Of a stretch of 55,139 bases of DNA, positions 9,395 through 19,391 are shown in pieces (within the stretch, counting starts at the first letter, position 1; the number at the start of each line of letters is the position of its first letter). Location of the stretch: positions 1 through 55,139 of the forward strand of contig JABJGE010000054.1 in assembly GCA_018662405.1 (NCBI GenBank), in the 5' to 3' direction. The notes beneath the pieces are model-generated. The model searched no databases and was not told the DNA's origin. It was given only the letters and a program-made list of their open reading frames with translations. The DNA comes from Campylobacteraceae bacterium (GTDB taxonomy: Bacteria > Campylobacterota > Campylobacteria > Campylobacterales > Arcobacteraceae). Both the position numbers and the translations under genes were made by a program.

Positions 9395-9982
9395 ATGAGT
9401 AAATTAGAATTAACAAATTACGAATTACCTGAGAAATTCAAGGGTATTAACTCTCATAACTTATATCTTTATGTTAAGTCATACATGGCTGGACTTAGAG
9501 CTAATACAGCTAGAGTTAAAAACAGATCTGAAGTAAGTGGTGGTGGTAAAAAACCTAAAGCTCAAAAAGGTTCTGGTGGAGCTAGATGGGGTTCAAAAAG
9601 ATCACCTTTATTTGTAGGTGGTGGACAAGTATTTGGACCAACTAAAAGAAACTATAATTTAAAAGTAAATACTAAGCAAAAAGTATTAGCACTTCAATAT
9701 GCTTTAAATGAGCAAGCTGAAAATAATACATTATTTGTTACTGATTCAATTGTTATTGAATCTGGTAAAACAAAAGATGCTAGAGAATTATTATCTAAAT
9801 TAGAGCAAAGAGATACATTAATAGTTGTAGATACAATGGATGAAAAAACTTATTTAGCATTCAGAAATATGAAAAACTGTTATATGATCGAAAAGCAAGA
9901 ATTAAATGCTTATGTTGTTGCAGCATATAGATCAGTATTGATTGAAAAATCTATACTTGATAACTTAACGAAAGAGGTATAA
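9395..9982 (+). CDS. rplD: 50S ribosomal protein L4
   Basis: L4, 195 residues, binds 23S rRNA and lines the exit tunnel; in Gammaproteobacteria it also represses its own operon. The tunnel loop is recognised by [21 protein letters not shown] followed by [12 protein letters not shown]. One base separates it from rplC and one from rplW. Whether L4 regulates this operon cannot be told from the sequence, because the leader is much shorter than the enterobacterial S10 leader. Confidence 0.97.
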   Translation: MSKLELTNYELPEKFKGINSHNLYLYVKSYMAGLRANTARVKNRSEVSGGGKKPKAQKGSGGARWGSKRSPLFVGGGQVFGPTKRNYNLKVNTKQKVLALQYALNEQAENNTLFVTDSIVIESGKTKDARELLSKLEQRDTLIVVDTMDEKTYLAFRNMKNCYMIEKQELNAYVVAAYRSVLIEKSILDNLTKEV

Positions 9983-9983
9983 A

Positions 9984-10265
9984 ATGGCTGATATTACTGA
10001 TATTAAATCGATTTTATATACTGAAAAAACAATTGACCTTCAAGAAAATGGGGTTGTTGTTGTTCAGACAAGTAGAAGAATGACTAAAAATAGTCTTAAA
10101 GAGGTTTTTAAAGAATACTTTGGAGTAACTCCATCAAAAGTTAATTCTTTAAATCAAAATGGTAAAGTTAAAAAATTTAAAGGTAAGCCAGGTAAAAGAC
10201 CTGATTTCAAAAAGTTTTATGTAACATTACCTGAGGGCGCAGAACTTGCGAACCTATCGGCATAA
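9984..10265 (+). CDS. rplW: 50S ribosomal protein L23
   Basis: L23, 93 residues, sits at the tunnel exit and docks trigger factor and the signal recognition particle. Family features are the [12 protein letters not shown] start region and the basic extended loop [20 protein letters not shown]. The short length matches other bacterial L23 proteins. It ends ten bases before rplB. Confidence 0.95.
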   Translation: MADITDIKSILYTEKTIDLQENGVVVVQTSRRMTKNSLKEVFKEYFGVTPSKVNSLNQNGKVKKFKGKPGKRPDFKKFYVTLPEGAELANLSA

Positions 10266-10275
10266 GGGGTAGAAA

Positions 10276-11103
10276 ATGGCAATTAAAAAATTTAGACCAA
10301 TAACACCTGCTAGAAGATTTATGGCAGTTATGGATTCTGGAGATATTACTTCAAAACCAACAGTTAGATCACTTTTAGTAAAAGTACCATCAACAGCTGG
10401 TAGAAATAATAATGGTAGAATTACATCTAGACATAGACAAGCTGGTGCTAAGAAGCAATACAGAATTATTGATTTTAAAAGAAATAAATTTGATATTCCT
10501 GGAATTGTATCTACAATTGAGTACGATCCGTACAGAAACTGTAGAATTTGTTTAGTTACATATGCAGATGGTGATAAGAGATATATCTTACAACCTACTG
10601 GATTAAAAGTTGGAGATGCTGTACAAGCTGCTGAATCTGGACTTGATATCTTACCTGGTAATGCAATGAGACTTATGAATGTACCAGTTGGTACAATGGT
10701 TCATAATATTGAAATGAAACCTGGAAAAGGTGGTCAAATCGCTAGATCTGCTGGTGGATATGCTCAAGTTATGGGTAGAGAAGACAAGTATGTTATCTTA
10801 AGATTACCATCTGGTGAAATGAGAAAAATCCTTGGTGTTTGTATCGCTACAATTGGTATTGTTGGAAATGAAGATTTCAAAAATACTGTAATTGGTAAAG
10901 CTGGTAGACAAAGACATATGGGTAAAAGACCTCAAACAAGAGGATCTGCAATGAATCCAATTGATCACCCTCATGGTGGTGGTGAAGGTAAGACTAACTC
11001 AGGTAGACATCCAGTTACTCCTTGGGGTATGCCAACTAAAGGTTATAAAACTAGAAAGAAAAAAGCTAGTGATAAACTAATCATTTCAAGAAGAAAGAAG
11101 TAA
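10276..11103 (+). CDS. rplB: 50S ribosomal protein L2
   Basis: L2, 275 residues, is essential for subunit association and peptidyl-transferase activity. Clear landmarks are [19 protein letters not shown] near the N-terminus and the highly conserved C-terminal [14 protein letters not shown] with its key histidine. An AGGGGTAG ribosome-binding region precedes the ATG. rpsS follows three bases later. Confidence 0.98.
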   Translation: MAIKKFRPITPARRFMAVMDSGDITSKPTVRSLLVKVPSTAGRNNNGRITSRHRQAGAKKQYRIIDFKRNKFDIPGIVSTIEYDPYRNCRICLVTYADGDKRYILQPTGLKVGDAVQAAESGLDILPGNAMRLMNVPVGTMVHNIEMKPGKGGQIARSAGGYAQVMGREDKYVILRLPSGEMRKILGVCIATIGIVGNEDFKNTVIGKAGRQRHMGKRPQTRGSAMNPIDHPHGGGEGKTNSGRHPVTPWGMPTKGYKTRKKKASDKLIISRRKK

Positions 11104-11106
11104 AAC

Positions 11107-11385
11107 ATGGCTAGAAGTATAAAAAAAGGTCCATTTGTTGATGCTCACTTAGCAAAAAAAGTTGCTAAAGCGATTGAAAGTGGAGAAAGAAAACCAATTA
11201 AAACTTGGTCAAGAAGAAGTATGGTATTACCTGATATGATCGGTCTTACATTTAATGTACATAATGGAAGAAATTTCATACCTGTAATTGTAACTGAGAA
11301 TCATGTTGGTTATAAGCTTGGTGAATTTGCACCAACTAGAACATTCAGAGGCCATAAAGGTTCTGTACAGAAGAAGGTAGGATAA
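11107..11385 (+). CDS. rpsS: 30S ribosomal protein S19
   Basis: S19, 92 residues, forms the 30S head with S13. The family sequence is unmistakable: [13 protein letters not shown] at the start, IKTWSRRS in the middle and [14 protein letters not shown] at the end. It lies between rplB and rplV with gaps of three and one bases. Confidence 0.98.
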   Translation: MARSIKKGPFVDAHLAKKVAKAIESGERKPIKTWSRRSMVLPDMIGLTFNVHNGRNFIPVIVTENHVGYKLGEFAPTRTFRGHKGSVQKKVG

Positions 11386-11386
11386 T

Positions 11387-11716
11387 ATGAGTAAAGCTAC
11401 ATTAAAATTTATTAGATTATCTCCTAACAAAGCAAGATTAATTGCTAGAGAAGTTCAAGGTATGAATGCTGAATTAGCAATCGCATCTTTAGAATTTACT
11501 CCTAACAAAGCTGCTAAAGTTATTTCTAAAGTAGTTGCTTCTGCAGTTGCAAATGCTGGTTTAGAGCCAGAAGAAGCTATTGTTACTAGCTGTAGAGTTG
11601 ACAAAGGTCCTGTTCTTAAAAGATTTATTCCAAGAGCAAGAGGTAGTGCAACACCTATCCTTAAACCAACGTCACATGTTTATGTTACAGTTGCAAAAAT
11701 AGAAGGAGACAAGTAA
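11387..11716 (+). CDS. rplV: 50S ribosomal protein L22
   Basis: L22, 109 residues, spans the large subunit with a beta-hairpin into the exit tunnel, a site where macrolide-resistance changes can arise in many bacteria. Landmarks are [16 protein letters not shown] and the hairpin [18 protein letters not shown]. The stop shares one base with the rpsC start (TAATG). Confidence 0.97.
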   Translation: MSKATLKFIRLSPNKARLIAREVQGMNAELAIASLEFTPNKAAKVISKVVASAVANAGLEPEEAIVTSCRVDKGPVLKRFIPRARGSATPILKPTSHVYVTVAKIEGDK

Positions 11717-12414
11717 TGGGTCAAAAAGTTAATCCAATTGGACTTAGATTAGGTATCAATAGAAACTGGGATTCAAGATGGTTCCCTTCTTTTAAAAACA
11801 TGCCTGCTAATGTTGCTGAAGATGATAAAATCAGAAAATTCGTTAAAAAAGAGCTTTACTATGCTGGTGTTGCTCAAACAATTATCGAAAGAACTGCTAA
11901 AAAAGTTAGAGTAACAATTGTTGCTGCTAGACCTGGTATCATTATTGGTAAAAAAGGTGCAGACGTTGAGAAATTAAAAGCAAATCTTGCTAAGTTAGTT
12001 GGTAGAGAAGTTGCTGTTAATATTAAAGAAGAAAGAAAACCTTTCCTTTCTGGTCAATTAGCTGCTGAAAATGTTGCTCAACAATTAGAAAGAAGAGTTG
12101 CATTTAGAAGAGCTATGAAAAGAGTTATGCAAAATGCTATTAAAGCTGGTGCAAAAGGAATTAAAGTTTCTGTTTCTGGTAGACTTGGTGGAGCTGAAAT
12201 GGCTAGAACTGAGTGGTACTTAGAGGGTAGAGTTCCTTTACATACTGTTAGAGCTAAAATCGATTACGGTTTTGCTGAAGGTCATACTACTTATGGTTGT
12301 ATCGGTATTAAGGTTTGGATCTTTAGAGGTGAAGTACTTGATAAAGGTGTACCTGTTGAGTCTACTGCTTCTGATAAGCCTAAGAGAGCTAATAATAAAA
12401 GAAGAGGTAACTAA
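11716..12414 (+). CDS. rpsC: 30S ribosomal protein S3
   Basis: S3, 232 residues, helps form the mRNA entry tunnel and its helicase activity. [13 protein letters not shown] opens the chain, the KH domain shows the loop [12 protein letters not shown], and the C-terminal domain carries [12 protein letters not shown]-type sequence ([13 protein letters not shown]) and GVIGIKVWI-type sequence (CIGIKVWIF). A lysine/arginine-rich tail ends the protein. The start overlaps the rplV stop by one base. Confidence 0.98.
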   Translation: MGQKVNPIGLRLGINRNWDSRWFPSFKNMPANVAEDDKIRKFVKKELYYAGVAQTIIERTAKKVRVTIVAARPGIIIGKKGADVEKLKANLAKLVGREVAVNIKEERKPFLSGQLAAENVAQQLERRVAFRRAMKRVMQNAIKAGAKGIKVSVSGRLGGAEMARTEWYLEGRVPLHTVRAKIDYGFAEGHTTYGCIGIKVWIFRGEVLDKGVPVESTASDKPKRANNKRRGN

Positions 12415-12416
12415 TT

Positions 12417-12842
12417 ATGTTAATGCCTAAAAGAACTAAATATAGAAAAGTAATGAAAGGCCGAAATAGAGGTAAGTCTTTTAATGCTAATACTTTAGCT
12501 TATGGTAGCATTGGTATCAAAGCTATTGAGCATGGTAGAATTGATTCTAGACAAATCGAAGCGGCTAGAATTGCTATGACTAGAAAGATCAATAGACAAG
12601 GTAAAGTTTGGATTATGGTATTCCCTGCTAAACCACTTACTGCTAAACCACTTGAAACAAGAATGGGTAAGGGTAAAGGTTCAGTTGATAAATGGGTTAT
12701 GAATATTAAGCCAGGTAGAATTTGTTTTGAAATTGCTGGTGTTGAAGATGAATTAGCAAGAGAAGCATTAACTTTAGCTAAGCATAAGTTACCATTCAAA
12801 ACTAAAATCGTTACAGTTGAGGGTGAAAATGAACTATACTAA
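12417..12842 (+). CDS. rplP: 50S ribosomal protein L16
   Basis: L16, 141 residues, contacts the A-site tRNA elbow. [19 protein letters not shown] at the N-terminus and RIWIMVFP-type sequence ([16 protein letters not shown]) with [11 protein letters not shown] are family hallmarks. I keep the first ATG because L16 proteins normally have two residues before the PKR motif. The last 14 bases overlap rpmC. Confidence 0.97.
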   Translation: MLMPKRTKYRKVMKGRNRGKSFNANTLAYGSIGIKAIEHGRIDSRQIEAARIAMTRKINRQGKVWIMVFPAKPLTAKPLETRMGKGKGSVDKWVMNIKPGRICFEIAGVEDELAREALTLAKHKLPFKTKIVTVEGENELY

Positions 12843-13014
12843 CATTAAAGAAAAAAGTTTAGCTGAGTTAAACGTTTTATTAAAAGAGAAAAAGGTGCTG
12901 CTATTTGAATTAACAATTAAGCAAAAGACTATGCAGCTAACAAATACAAGTGAATTAAGAGTAGTTAAAAAAGATATTGCAAAAATCAAAACTGCTATCA
13001 CTGCTGCAAGTTAA
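12829..13014 (+). CDS. rpmC: 50S ribosomal protein L29
   Basis: L29, 61 residues, is a small two-helix protein at the tunnel exit. The sequence [19 protein letters not shown] is a normal L29 start, preceded by GAGGGTGAAA as ribosome-binding site. A start four codons upstream is open in frame but would add residues not seen in the family. The gene overlaps rplP by 14 bases and so is probably translationally coupled to it. Confidence 0.95.
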   Translation: MNYTNIKEKSLAELNVLLKEKKVLLFELTIKQKTMQLTNTSELRVVKKDIAKIKTAITAAS

Positions 13015-13024
13015 GGGGTAGTAT

Positions 13025-13276
13025 ATGTCACAAGGTAGAGTTATCCAAGGTAAAGTAGTAGCAGTAGCTGGTTCTAAAACAGCAACAATTGTTGTTGAGA
13101 GAAAAGTTATGCACCCAAGATACCACAAAACTGTAAAAAGATTTAAGAAATATTTAATTCATGATGAAAAGTCTGAATTAAATGTTAATGATGTTGTAAC
13201 TGCAATTGAGTGTAGACCACTTTCTAAAAGAAAGTCGTTTAGATTAAACTCAATTATCACTACAGGAGTTAAATAA
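13025..13276 (+). CDS. rpsQ: 30S ribosomal protein S17
   Basis: S17, 83 residues, is a primary 16S rRNA-binding protein with an OB fold. The segments [23 protein letters not shown], seen here in pieces, and [19 protein letters not shown] are typical, as is [13 protein letters not shown] near the end. AAGGGGTAG precedes the ATG. The stop overlaps the rplN start by one base. Confidence 0.97.
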   Translation: MSQGRVIQGKVVAVAGSKTATIVVERKVMHPRYHKTVKRFKKYLIHDEKSELNVNDVVTAIECRPLSKRKSFRLNSIITTGVK

Positions 13277-13644
13277 TGATTCAAGGTTTTACTAGATTAA
13301 ATGTAGCTGATAATACAGGTGCTAAAGAGATCATGTGTATTAAAGTTCTTGGTGGATCTAAGAGAAGATACGCAACAGTTGGTGATGTAATCGTTGCTTC
13401 TGTTAAAAAAGCTTTACCAGTTGGTAAAGTTAAAAAAGGTCAAGTAGTTAAAGCTGTTATCGTTAGAACTCATAAAGAAGTTCAAAGAGAAAATGGATCT
13501 TTAATTAGATTTGATGATAATGCAGCAGTAATTCTTGATGCTAAAAAAGAACCAATTGGAACAAGAATTTTTGGACCAGTTGCTAGAGAAGTTAGATACT
13601 CAGGATTCATGAAGATTGTTTCACTTGCACCGGAGGTATTATAA
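13276..13644 (+). CDS. rplN: 50S ribosomal protein L14
   Basis: L14, 122 residues, lies at the subunit interface and is the docking site of silencing factor RsfS in other bacteria. [33 protein letters not shown] and [13 protein letters not shown] are standard. Both ends overlap neighbours by a single base (rpsQ and rplX). Confidence 0.98.
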   Translation: MIQGFTRLNVADNTGAKEIMCIKVLGGSKRRYATVGDVIVASVKKALPVGKVKKGQVVKAVIVRTHKEVQRENGSLIRFDDNAAVILDAKKEPIGTRIFGPVAREVRYSGFMKIVSLAPEVL

Positions 13645-13883
13645 TGGCAAATAAATTAAAAATTAAAAAAGGTGATAATGTAAAAATTATCGCTGGAGAT
13701 GATAAAGGTAAGACTGGTGAAGTATTAAGAGTATTAACTGCAACTAGACAAGTAATCGTTAAAGATTGTAAAGTTGCTAAAAAGACTGTTAAGCCAGATC
13801 AAGAATCTAACCCAGAGGGTGGATTTGTAAATAAAGAGATGCCAATTGATATCTCTAACGTTACTAAAGTAGAAGGTGAATAA
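13644..13883 (+). CDS. rplX: 50S ribosomal protein L24
   Basis: L24, 79 residues, starts large-subunit assembly. The KOW motif is seen in [20 protein letters not shown]. At 79 residues it is shorter than the roughly 100 residues of Escherichia coli L24, which fits the short Campylobacterota form. The stop lies one base before the rplE ATG. Confidence 0.96.
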   Translation: MANKLKIKKGDNVKIIAGDDKGKTGEVLRVLTATRQVIVKDCKVAKKTVKPDQESNPEGGFVNKEMPIDISNVTKVEGE

Positions 13884-13884
13884 G

Positions 13885-14433
13885 ATGGCTGCAAGATTCT
13901 TTGATAAATATAAAAGTGAGATTGTACCAGTTTTAGAAACTGAGTTTGTTCAAAACAAAATGAAAACTGCTAAAATTGAAAAAATTGTAATTTCTGTTGG
14001 TACTGGATTTGCTATGACTGATAGTAAGTTAATACAAAACATTCAAGATACAATTTCTTTATTAGCTGGTCAAAAAGCTGTAGTAATTAAATCTAAAAAA
14101 TCTGTTGCAGGATTTAAAGTAAGAGAAGATATGCCAGTAGGTATTAAAGTTACTTTAAGAGCTGAAAGAATGTATGAATTTTTAGACAAATTAGTAACTA
14201 TTGCACTTCCAAGAGTAAAAGATTTCTCTGGATTAAATAAGAATGGTTTTGATGGTAGAGGAAACTTTAACTTTGGATTACAAGAACAATTAATGTTCCC
14301 AGAAGTTAACTTTGATGATGTTATTCAAACTCATGGTATGAATATTTCTATTGCTACAAGTACTGATAGTGATACTGAATCATTCAGATTATTAGAATTA
14401 TTTGGTGTACCATTTACTAAAGGAAATAACTAA
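13885..14433 (+). CDS. rplE: 50S ribosomal protein L5
   Basis: L5, 182 residues, binds 5S rRNA in the central protuberance. Landmarks are [18 protein letters not shown] and [21 protein letters not shown] start at MAARFFDKY, one base after the rplX stop. The longer frame adds only three residues reaching into rplX and is not supported. It overlaps rpsN by one base. Confidence 0.97.
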   Translation: MAARFFDKYKSEIVPVLETEFVQNKMKTAKIEKIVISVGTGFAMTDSKLIQNIQDTISLLAGQKAVVIKSKKSVAGFKVREDMPVGIKVTLRAERMYEFLDKLVTIALPRVKDFSGLNKNGFDGRGNFNFGLQEQLMFPEVNFDDVIQTHGMNISIATSTDSDTESFRLLELFGVPFTKGNN

Positions 14434-14618
14434 TGGCAAAAAAATCAATGATTGAAAAAGCTAACAGAAAACCTAAGTTTTCTGCTAGAGGATATACAAG
14501 ATGTTCTATTTGTGGTAGACCACACTCAGTTTTAAGAGACTTTGGAATTTGTAGAATTTGTTTTAGAAAAATGGCTAACGAAGGTTTATTACCTGGTGTT
14601 AGAAAATCTAGCTGGTAA
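14433..14618 (+). CDS. rpsN: 30S ribosomal protein S14, zinc-binding type
   Basis: This is the short, 61-residue S14. It has the zinc ribbon C24-x2-C27 ... C40-x2-C43 (CSIC and CRIC) and ends in GVRKSSW. Type-Z S14 needs zinc, unlike the longer zinc-free paralogue that some bacteria induce under zinc limitation. No second S14 copy is in the window. The ATG shares its first base with the rplE stop. Confidence 0.97.
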   Translation: MAKKSMIEKANRKPKFSARGYTRCSICGRPHSVLRDFGICRICFRKMANEGLLPGVRKSSW

Positions 14619-14648
14619 CCCCAGCTTATAATATAGGAGAAAAAGCCC

Positions 14649-15047
14649 ATGATGAATGATTTAATCGCAGACGCTTTGACTAGAATTAGAAATGCAGCAT
14701 CAAGAAAACTAGATGTTACAACTTTACTTCATTCAAACGCAGTTGAAGGTGTAGTTGGAGTATTACTTGAAAAAGAATACCTAGAAAGTTTTAATGTTGT
14801 TGAAGGTGATAACAACAAAAAGACTATTAATGTTGTATTAAAATATGATGATAATGAAAACTCAGTAATTAACGAACTTGTTAGAGTTTCTAAGCCAGGA
14901 AGAAGAGTTTATAAATCTTCTGCTGATATCAAAAATTTTAAAAACGGTTATGGTACTATTATTATTAGTACTAACAAAGGAATCATTGCTAACGATACTG
15001 CATTTGCAGCTAAAGTTGGTGGCGAAGTTCTTTGTACAGTTTGGTAG
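14649..15047 (+). CDS. rpsH: 30S ribosomal protein S8
   Basis: S8, 132 residues, is a primary 16S rRNA binder and, in enterobacteria, the repressor of the spc genes. [14 protein letters not shown] opens the chain and [10 protein letters not shown] plus STNKGII-type sequence close it; a typical C-terminus GGEVLCTVW follows. Two adjacent ATG codons are present. The first lies nine bases after AGGAG and is chosen, though the second is nearly as good. Gap to rpsN is 30 bases, the longest in this part of the operon. Confidence 0.97.
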   Translation: MMNDLIADALTRIRNAASRKLDVTTLLHSNAVEGVVGVLLEKEYLESFNVVEGDNNKKTINVVLKYDDNENSVINELVRVSKPGRRVYKSSADIKNFKNGYGTIIISTNKGIIANDTAFAAKVGGEVLCTVW

Positions 15048-15059
15048 TAGGAGTATTTT

Positions 15060-15593
15060 ATGTCAAGAATTGGTAAAAAAGAAATAACTATACCAGCTGG
15101 TATAGAAATAACTGAAGCAAATGGTATTGTATCTGTTAAAAAAGGTAACAAAACTATTGATGTAGATACTCATAATAGAGTTGGTATAGAAATTGCTGAA
15201 GGTAAAGTTTGTTTTACAAGAGTTGGAGATTCTTCTGAAGATTCTGCTTTCTGGGGAACATATAGAGCTTTAACTGCAAATGCAGTTGAAGGTTTAGATA
15301 AAGGTTTTTCAAAATCTTTAGAAATTAATGGTGTTGGTTATAGAGCTGCTGTAAAAGGTAAAGTTCTTGAGTTACAATTAGGTTACTCTCACCCAATTAA
15401 TTTTGAAATTCCAGAAGGTATCGAAATCTCAGTTGATAAGAATATTATCAATGTTAAGGGAGCAAGTAAGCAAGTAGTTGGACAAACTGCTGCAATCATT
15501 AGAGGCTACAGAAAACCAGAACCGTACAAAGGTAAAGGTGTTAAGTATACTGACGAGACAATCGTTAGAAAAGCCGGTAAAACTGCAAGTTAA
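15060..15593 (+). CDS. rplF: 50S ribosomal protein L6
   Basis: L6, 177 residues, binds near the sarcin-ricin loop and factor-binding site. [13 protein letters not shown] is the standard start, [13 protein letters not shown] marks the second domain, and [16 protein letters not shown] is the conserved C-terminal motif. It follows rpsH after twelve bases and precedes rplR by ten. Confidence 0.97.
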   Translation: MSRIGKKEITIPAGIEITEANGIVSVKKGNKTIDVDTHNRVGIEIAEGKVCFTRVGDSSEDSAFWGTYRALTANAVEGLDKGFSKSLEINGVGYRAAVKGKVLELQLGYSHPINFEIPEGIEISVDKNIINVKGASKQVVGQTAAIIRGYRKPEPYKGKGVKYTDETIVRKAGKTAS

Positions 15594-15603
15594 GGTGTAA
15601 AGA

Positions 15604-15966
15604 ATGAGTAGAGCAAAAGATATAGCAAAAAAGAATTCTTTAAGATTAAAAAGAAAAAGAAGAGTTAGAGGAAGTATCAATGCAGGAACTGCAGAGATGC
15701 CAAGAGTTACTGTTTTTAGATCAAATAAATACTTAACAGCACAGGCAATTAATGATACTACTGGTACTACATTAGCGTCAGTTAATAGTAAAACTATGAA
15801 TTTAAGTTCAAACAAAGCAAATGCAGCAGCAATTGCAGCTGAGTTTGCAAATAACTTAAAATCAGCAAATATTGAAACAATTGTATTTGATAGAAATGGT
15901 TATTTATATCATGGTGTAGTAGCAGCGTTTGTTGATGCACTTAGAGACAATGGAATAAAGGTTTAA
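15604..15966 (+). CDS. rplR: 50S ribosomal protein L18
   Basis: L18, 120 residues, binds 5S rRNA with L5. A basic N-terminus ([17 protein letters not shown]) leads into [15 protein letters not shown]. The C-terminus [24 protein letters not shown] matches the family. It is two bases from rpsE. Confidence 0.97.
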   Translation: MSRAKDIAKKNSLRLKRKRRVRGSINAGTAEMPRVTVFRSNKYLTAQAINDTTGTTLASVNSKTMNLSSNKANAAAIAAEFANNLKSANIETIVFDRNGYLYHGVVAAFVDALRDNGIKV

Positions 15967-15968
15967 TT

Positions 15969-16409
15969 ATGGCAATCAATAGAGATGATTTCGAAGAAGC
16001 TATTGTAAATATCGGTAGAGTTACAAAAGTTGTTAAAGGTGGTAGAAGATTTAGATTTACTGCTTTAGTTGTTGTTGGTGATAAACAAGGTACAGTTGGA
16101 TATGGAACAGGAAAAGCGAAAGAAGTTCCTGATGCTATTAAAAAAGCACTTGATGATGCATTTAAAAGCTTAATTAAAGTATCTATTAAAGGTACTACAA
16201 TTGCTCATGATATTGAACATAAATGTAGTGCAAGTAGAATCTTATTAAAGCCAGCTAGCGAAGGTACAGGACTTATTGCCGGTGGTGCAGCAAGACCAGT
16301 TCTTGAGCTTGCAGGTGTTACTGATATTATTGCAAAATCTTTAGGATCTAATAATCCAAATAACCTTGTAAGAGCTACAGTACAAGCTCTATCAAGAATC
16401 AAAAGCTAG
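15969..16409 (+). CDS. rpsE: 30S ribosomal protein S5
   Basis: S5, 146 residues, is at the mRNA entry and decoding region, where mutations affect fidelity. The RNA-binding segment [21 protein letters not shown] and the [19 protein letters not shown] motif are clear. In many bacteria rpmD (L30) follows; here rplO begins nine bases later and no L30 frame exists. Confidence 0.97.
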   Translation: MAINRDDFEEAIVNIGRVTKVVKGGRRFRFTALVVVGDKQGTVGYGTGKAKEVPDAIKKALDDAFKSLIKVSIKGTTIAHDIEHKCSASRILLKPASEGTGLIAGGAARPVLELAGVTDIIAKSLGSNNPNNLVRATVQALSRIKS

Positions 16410-16418
16410 GGGGCAATT

Positions 16419-16817
16419 ATGGCATTAGATAATTTACAACCAGCTGCTGGTAGTAGTAAGAATACTAAAAGAGTTGGTAGAGGTCAAGGTTCAGGAATGG
16501 GTAAGACTTCTACTAGAGGTCAAAAAGGTCAAAAATCTAGATCTGGTTATAAAATCAAAAGAAACTTTGAGGGTGGTCAACAACCACTTGCAAGAAGACT
16601 TCCAAAAGTTGGTTTCTTTTCTAGAGTTACAAAACCTTATTCAATTAATGTTGATAAAGTTAAACAAGTTGCTGAGCTTTCTGAGATTACATTAGAAACT
16701 ATTAAATCTGTTTACAAACTGTCTAAATCTGTTACAAAAGTAAAACTAGTTGGTTCTACTGCTAAAGATTTAGCATCTAAGATTAAAGACGAAAACATTA
16801 CAACTACTGGTAAATAA
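16419..16817 (+). CDS. rplO: 50S ribosomal protein L15
   Basis: L15, 132 residues, is a late assembly protein. The glycine/arginine-rich N-terminus contains [21 protein letters not shown] and is followed by [17 protein letters not shown], both characteristic. It leads directly into secY two bases later, so ribosome and translocase synthesis are linked. Confidence 0.97.
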   Translation: MALDNLQPAAGSSKNTKRVGRGQGSGMGKTSTRGQKGQKSRSGYKIKRNFEGGQQPLARRLPKVGFFSRVTKPYSINVDKVKQVAELSEITLETIKSVYKLSKSVTKVKLVGSTAKDLASKIKDENITTTGK

Positions 16818-16819
16818 TT

Positions 16820-18082
16820 ATGAGTAAAGATCTATTAAATAAAATTTTAATTACATTAGGTTTTATTTTACTATACAGAGTATTGGCATATGTGCCAGTA
16901 CCTGGTGTTAATATAGATGTTGTTAAAGAGTTTTTTGATACTAATTCAAGTAATGCACTTGGTATGATGAATATGTTTAGTGGTAATGCTGTTGAAAGAC
17001 TAAGTATTATCTCTTTAGGTATTATGCCATATATTACAGCTTCAATTATTATGGAGTTATTAGCAGCTACTTTCCCTTCTTTAGGTAAGATGAAAAAAGA
17101 GAAAGACGGTATGACTAAATATATGCAAATCATTAGATATGCAACTATTGTTATTACATTTATTCAAGCAATTGGAGTATCTATGGGTCTGAATTCACTT
17201 ACTGGTGGATCAGGACAAAGTGCTATTACAATTGATATGGATACATTTATAGCAGTTGCAGCTGTATCTATGGTTGCAGGTACTATCATGCTTGTATGGA
17301 TTGGTGAACAGATTACTCAAAAAGGTATCGGAAACGGTATTAGTTTAATAATCTTTGCTGGTATTGTATCTGCTATTCCAAGTGCAATAGGTGGAACAGT
17401 AGATTTAGTTAATAATGGACAACTTAGCTTTTTAACTGTAATTGCAATGCTTGCAGTTATTTTAGCTACAGTTGGTTTTATTATATATGTTGAATTAGGT
17501 GAGAGAAGAGTACCTGTTTCTTATTCTAGAAAAGTTATGATGCAAAATCAGAACAAAAGAGTAATGAACTATATTCCAATCAAAGTAAATCTAAGTGGAG
17601 TTATACCTGTAATTTTTGCTTCGGCAATATTAATGTTCCCTGGGACAATATTACAAGGTAGTCAAAATGAGTATTTAGTTATGATTGGTGACTTTTTAAA
17701 TCCAGCTAGTTTTTCATTTAATGTTGTTATGTTTTTATTTGTAATTTTCTTTGCATATTTTTATGCATCAATTACATTTAATGCAAAAGAGATTGCAGAA
17801 AATCTTAAAAGACAAGGTGGATTTATCCCTGGAGTAAGACCAGGTGGAAGTACATCAGAATTTTTAAATGAAACTGCAAGTAGATTAACATTCTTTGGTT
17901 CAATATATTTAGGATTTATTTCTACAGTTCCATTGCTTGTTGTTCAAGCTATGGGTGTTCCATTCTACTTTGGTGGTGTAGCTGTACTAATTGTAGTACA
18001 AGTTGCTATTGATACTATGAGAAAGATTGAAGCACAACAATATATGAATAAATATGACACAATATCTGCAGTAGGATTATAA
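16820..18082 (+). CDS. secY: Preprotein translocase subunit SecY
   Basis: SecY is the protein-conducting channel of the inner membrane. The 420 residues show about ten hydrophobic helices and the family signatures RVLAYVPVPGVN, ILLGIMPYI-like GIMPYITASIIM, GIGNGISLIIF and NLKRQGGFIPGVRPG. Partner genes secE and secG are not in this window. It lies in its usual place between rplO and map. Confidence 0.97.
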   Translation: MSKDLLNKILITLGFILLYRVLAYVPVPGVNIDVVKEFFDTNSSNALGMMNMFSGNAVERLSIISLGIMPYITASIIMELLAATFPSLGKMKKEKDGMTKYMQIIRYATIVITFIQAIGVSMGLNSLTGGSGQSAITIDMDTFIAVAAVSMVAGTIMLVWIGEQITQKGIGNGISLIIFAGIVSAIPSAIGGTVDLVNNGQLSFLTVIAMLAVILATVGFIIYVELGERRVPVSYSRKVMMQNQNKRVMNYIPIKVNLSGVIPVIFASAILMFPGTILQGSQNEYLVMIGDFLNPASFSFNVVMFLFVIFFAYFYASITFNAKEIAENLKRQGGFIPGVRPGGSTSEFLNETASRLTFFGSIYLGFISTVPLLVVQAMGVPFYFGGVAVLIVVQVAIDTMRKIEAQQYMNKYDTISAVGL

Positions 18083-18085
18083 TAA

Positions 18086-18850
18086 GTGGCTATACCTCTT
18101 AGAAAATCTAGTGAGATTGATATGCTTCGTAACAGTGGTTTAGCTGTTGCGAAGACATTATCTTATTTAGAAGAAAATGTTAAGGCTGGAATGAGCCTTT
18201 TAGAAGTTGATCGAATGGGCGAAGAGTATTTAAACTCTTTAGGATTTAGACCTGCTTTTAAAGGACTTTATGGTTTTCCAAATGCAATATGTACTTCATT
18301 AAATGAAGTAGTTATACATGGTGTACCAGACAGTACAATACTAAAAGATGGTGATATCTTAGGTATTGATATTGGAAGTGAAAAAGATGGTTGGTTTGGT
18401 GATGCTGCTATTACTATGCCAATTGGAACAATAAGTAAAGATGATGAAGCATTAATTGCGTGTAGCAAAGATGCTTTATATCATGCAATTGATATCATTA
18501 AAGATGGTATGAGATTTAAAGAACTGGCAATGCATTTAGAAGCATTTATACGAGATAGAGGATTTGTACCTCTTGTAAAGTTTTGTGGACATGGAATAGG
18601 TAGAGAACCTCATTGTGATCCAGAAGTTCCAAACTATTTTGAAGGTAAAAATCCAAAACAAGGACCAAAAATAAAAAATGGTATGGTGTTTTGTATTGAG
18701 CCAATGATTTGTCAAAAAGGACAAGAGCCTGTAATTGATAAAAAAGACGGTTGGAGTGTAAGAAGTGAAGATGGCTTAAGAGCTAGTCATTATGAGCACC
18801 AAGTAGCTATTGTAAATGGCAAAGCTGAAATATTAACAAAAATAAAATAA
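18086..18850 (+). CDS. map: Methionine aminopeptidase, type I
   Basis: Map removes the initiator methionine from nascent chains. The 254-residue enzyme has the metal ligands in IDIGSEKDGWFGDAA (two Asp), GHGIGREPH (His), FCIEPM (Glu) and a final Glu in RSEDGL-x-ASHYEHQ. The N-terminal zinc-finger extension of larger forms is missing, so this is the short bacterial type Ia. The start is GTG, three bases after secY, with no better ATG nearby. Confidence 0.96.
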   Translation: MAIPLRKSSEIDMLRNSGLAVAKTLSYLEENVKAGMSLLEVDRMGEEYLNSLGFRPAFKGLYGFPNAICTSLNEVVIHGVPDSTILKDGDILGIDIGSEKDGWFGDAAITMPIGTISKDDEALIACSKDALYHAIDIIKDGMRFKELAMHLEAFIRDRGFVPLVKFCGHGIGREPHCDPEVPNYFEGKNPKQGPKIKNGMVFCIEPMICQKGQEPVIDKKDGWSVRSEDGLRASHYEHQVAIVNGKAEILTKIK

Positions 18851-18868
18851 TTAACTAAAAGGAAATTA

Positions 18869-19087
18869 ATGGCAAAAGATGATGTAATTGTAATAGATGG
18901 AATAGTAAAAGAGGTATTACCAAATGCAACTTTTAATGTAGAATTGGCAAATGGACTTGTAGTACTATGTCATATCTCTGGTAAAATGAGAATGCACTAT
19001 ATTAAAATTTTACTTAATGATAAAGTGACAGTTGAAATTACACCATATAGCCTTGATAAGGGTAGAATTACTCATAGATTTAAATAA
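18869..19087 (+). CDS. infA: Translation initiation factor IF-1
   Basis: IF-1, 72 residues, blocks the ribosomal A site during initiation. The OB-fold sequence [28 protein letters not shown] and [13 protein letters not shown] is near consensus. An AAGGAAATTA site precedes the ATG. It is the last gene of the operon: a terminator follows, and the usual rpmJ-rpsM-rpsK-rpsD-rpoA-rplQ genes are absent. Confidence 0.97.
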   Translation: MAKDDVIVIDGIVKEVLPNATFNVELANGLVVLCHISGKMRMHYIKILLNDKVTVEITPYSLDKGRITHRFK

Positions 19088-19109
19088 GATATAAATTTTA
19101 TTAGACTAC

Positions 19110-19146
19110 AAAGGTATAATTCTTAATTGAGTTATGCCTTTTTTTA
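19110..19146 (+). terminator. Intrinsic terminator of the ribosomal operon
   Basis: AAAGGTATAA pairs with TTATGCCTTT (one T-G wobble) around a 12-base loop, followed by a run of T. It lies 23 bases after the infA stop. The opposite strand lacks a good U-run, so termination is mainly for plus-strand transcripts. Confidence 0.8.
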
Positions 19147-19216
19147 TTTATAACAATAGCTTTAATTGTATAGTTAAATATATGATTTTATTGATTTAAA
19201 TTGTTGAAAGTATTTA

Positions 19217-19292
19217 TGGAGCTGTTGAGAGGATTTGAACCACCGACCGCCTCATTACAAGTGAGGTGCTCTACCAACTGAGCTACAACAGC
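19217..19292 (-). tRNA. tRNA-Thr (anticodon UGU)
   Basis: Read on the minus strand, the gene folds into a full cloverleaf. The acceptor GCTGTTG/CAACAGC encloses D-arm AGCTCAGTTGGTAGAGC, an anticodon stem CCTCA/TGAGG with loop CTTGTAA giving anticodon TGT, and T-arm GGTTCAAATCC. The 3' CCA is encoded. It is the last of three tandem tRNA genes transcribed toward infA. Confidence 0.95.
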
Positions 19293-19307
19293 ATAAGTAC
19301 ATTTAAG

Positions 19308-19384
19308 TGGAGCGGGAGACCGGACTCGAACCGGCGACAATCTGCTTGGAAGGCAGAGGCTCTAGCCAACTGAGCTACTCCCGC
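19308..19384 (-). tRNA. tRNA-Gly (anticodon UCC)
   Basis: The minus strand gives acceptor GCGGGAG/CTCCCGC, D-arm AGCTCAGTTGGCTAGAGC, anticodon stem CTGCC/AGCAG region with loop CTTCCAA (anticodon TCC), T-loop GTTCGAGTC and an encoded CCA. It is 15 bases from tRNA-Thr and 7 from the CAU tRNA, clearly one transcript. Confidence 0.95.
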
Positions 19385-19391
19385 AATCACA

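Noticed and set aside
12500-12799. Open frame opposite rplP
   Set aside because: Shadow of a conserved ribosomal gene with no independent support.
12817-12828. Earlier start of L29
   Set aside because: Family members begin at MNYT; the extra four residues have no ribosome-binding site of their own.
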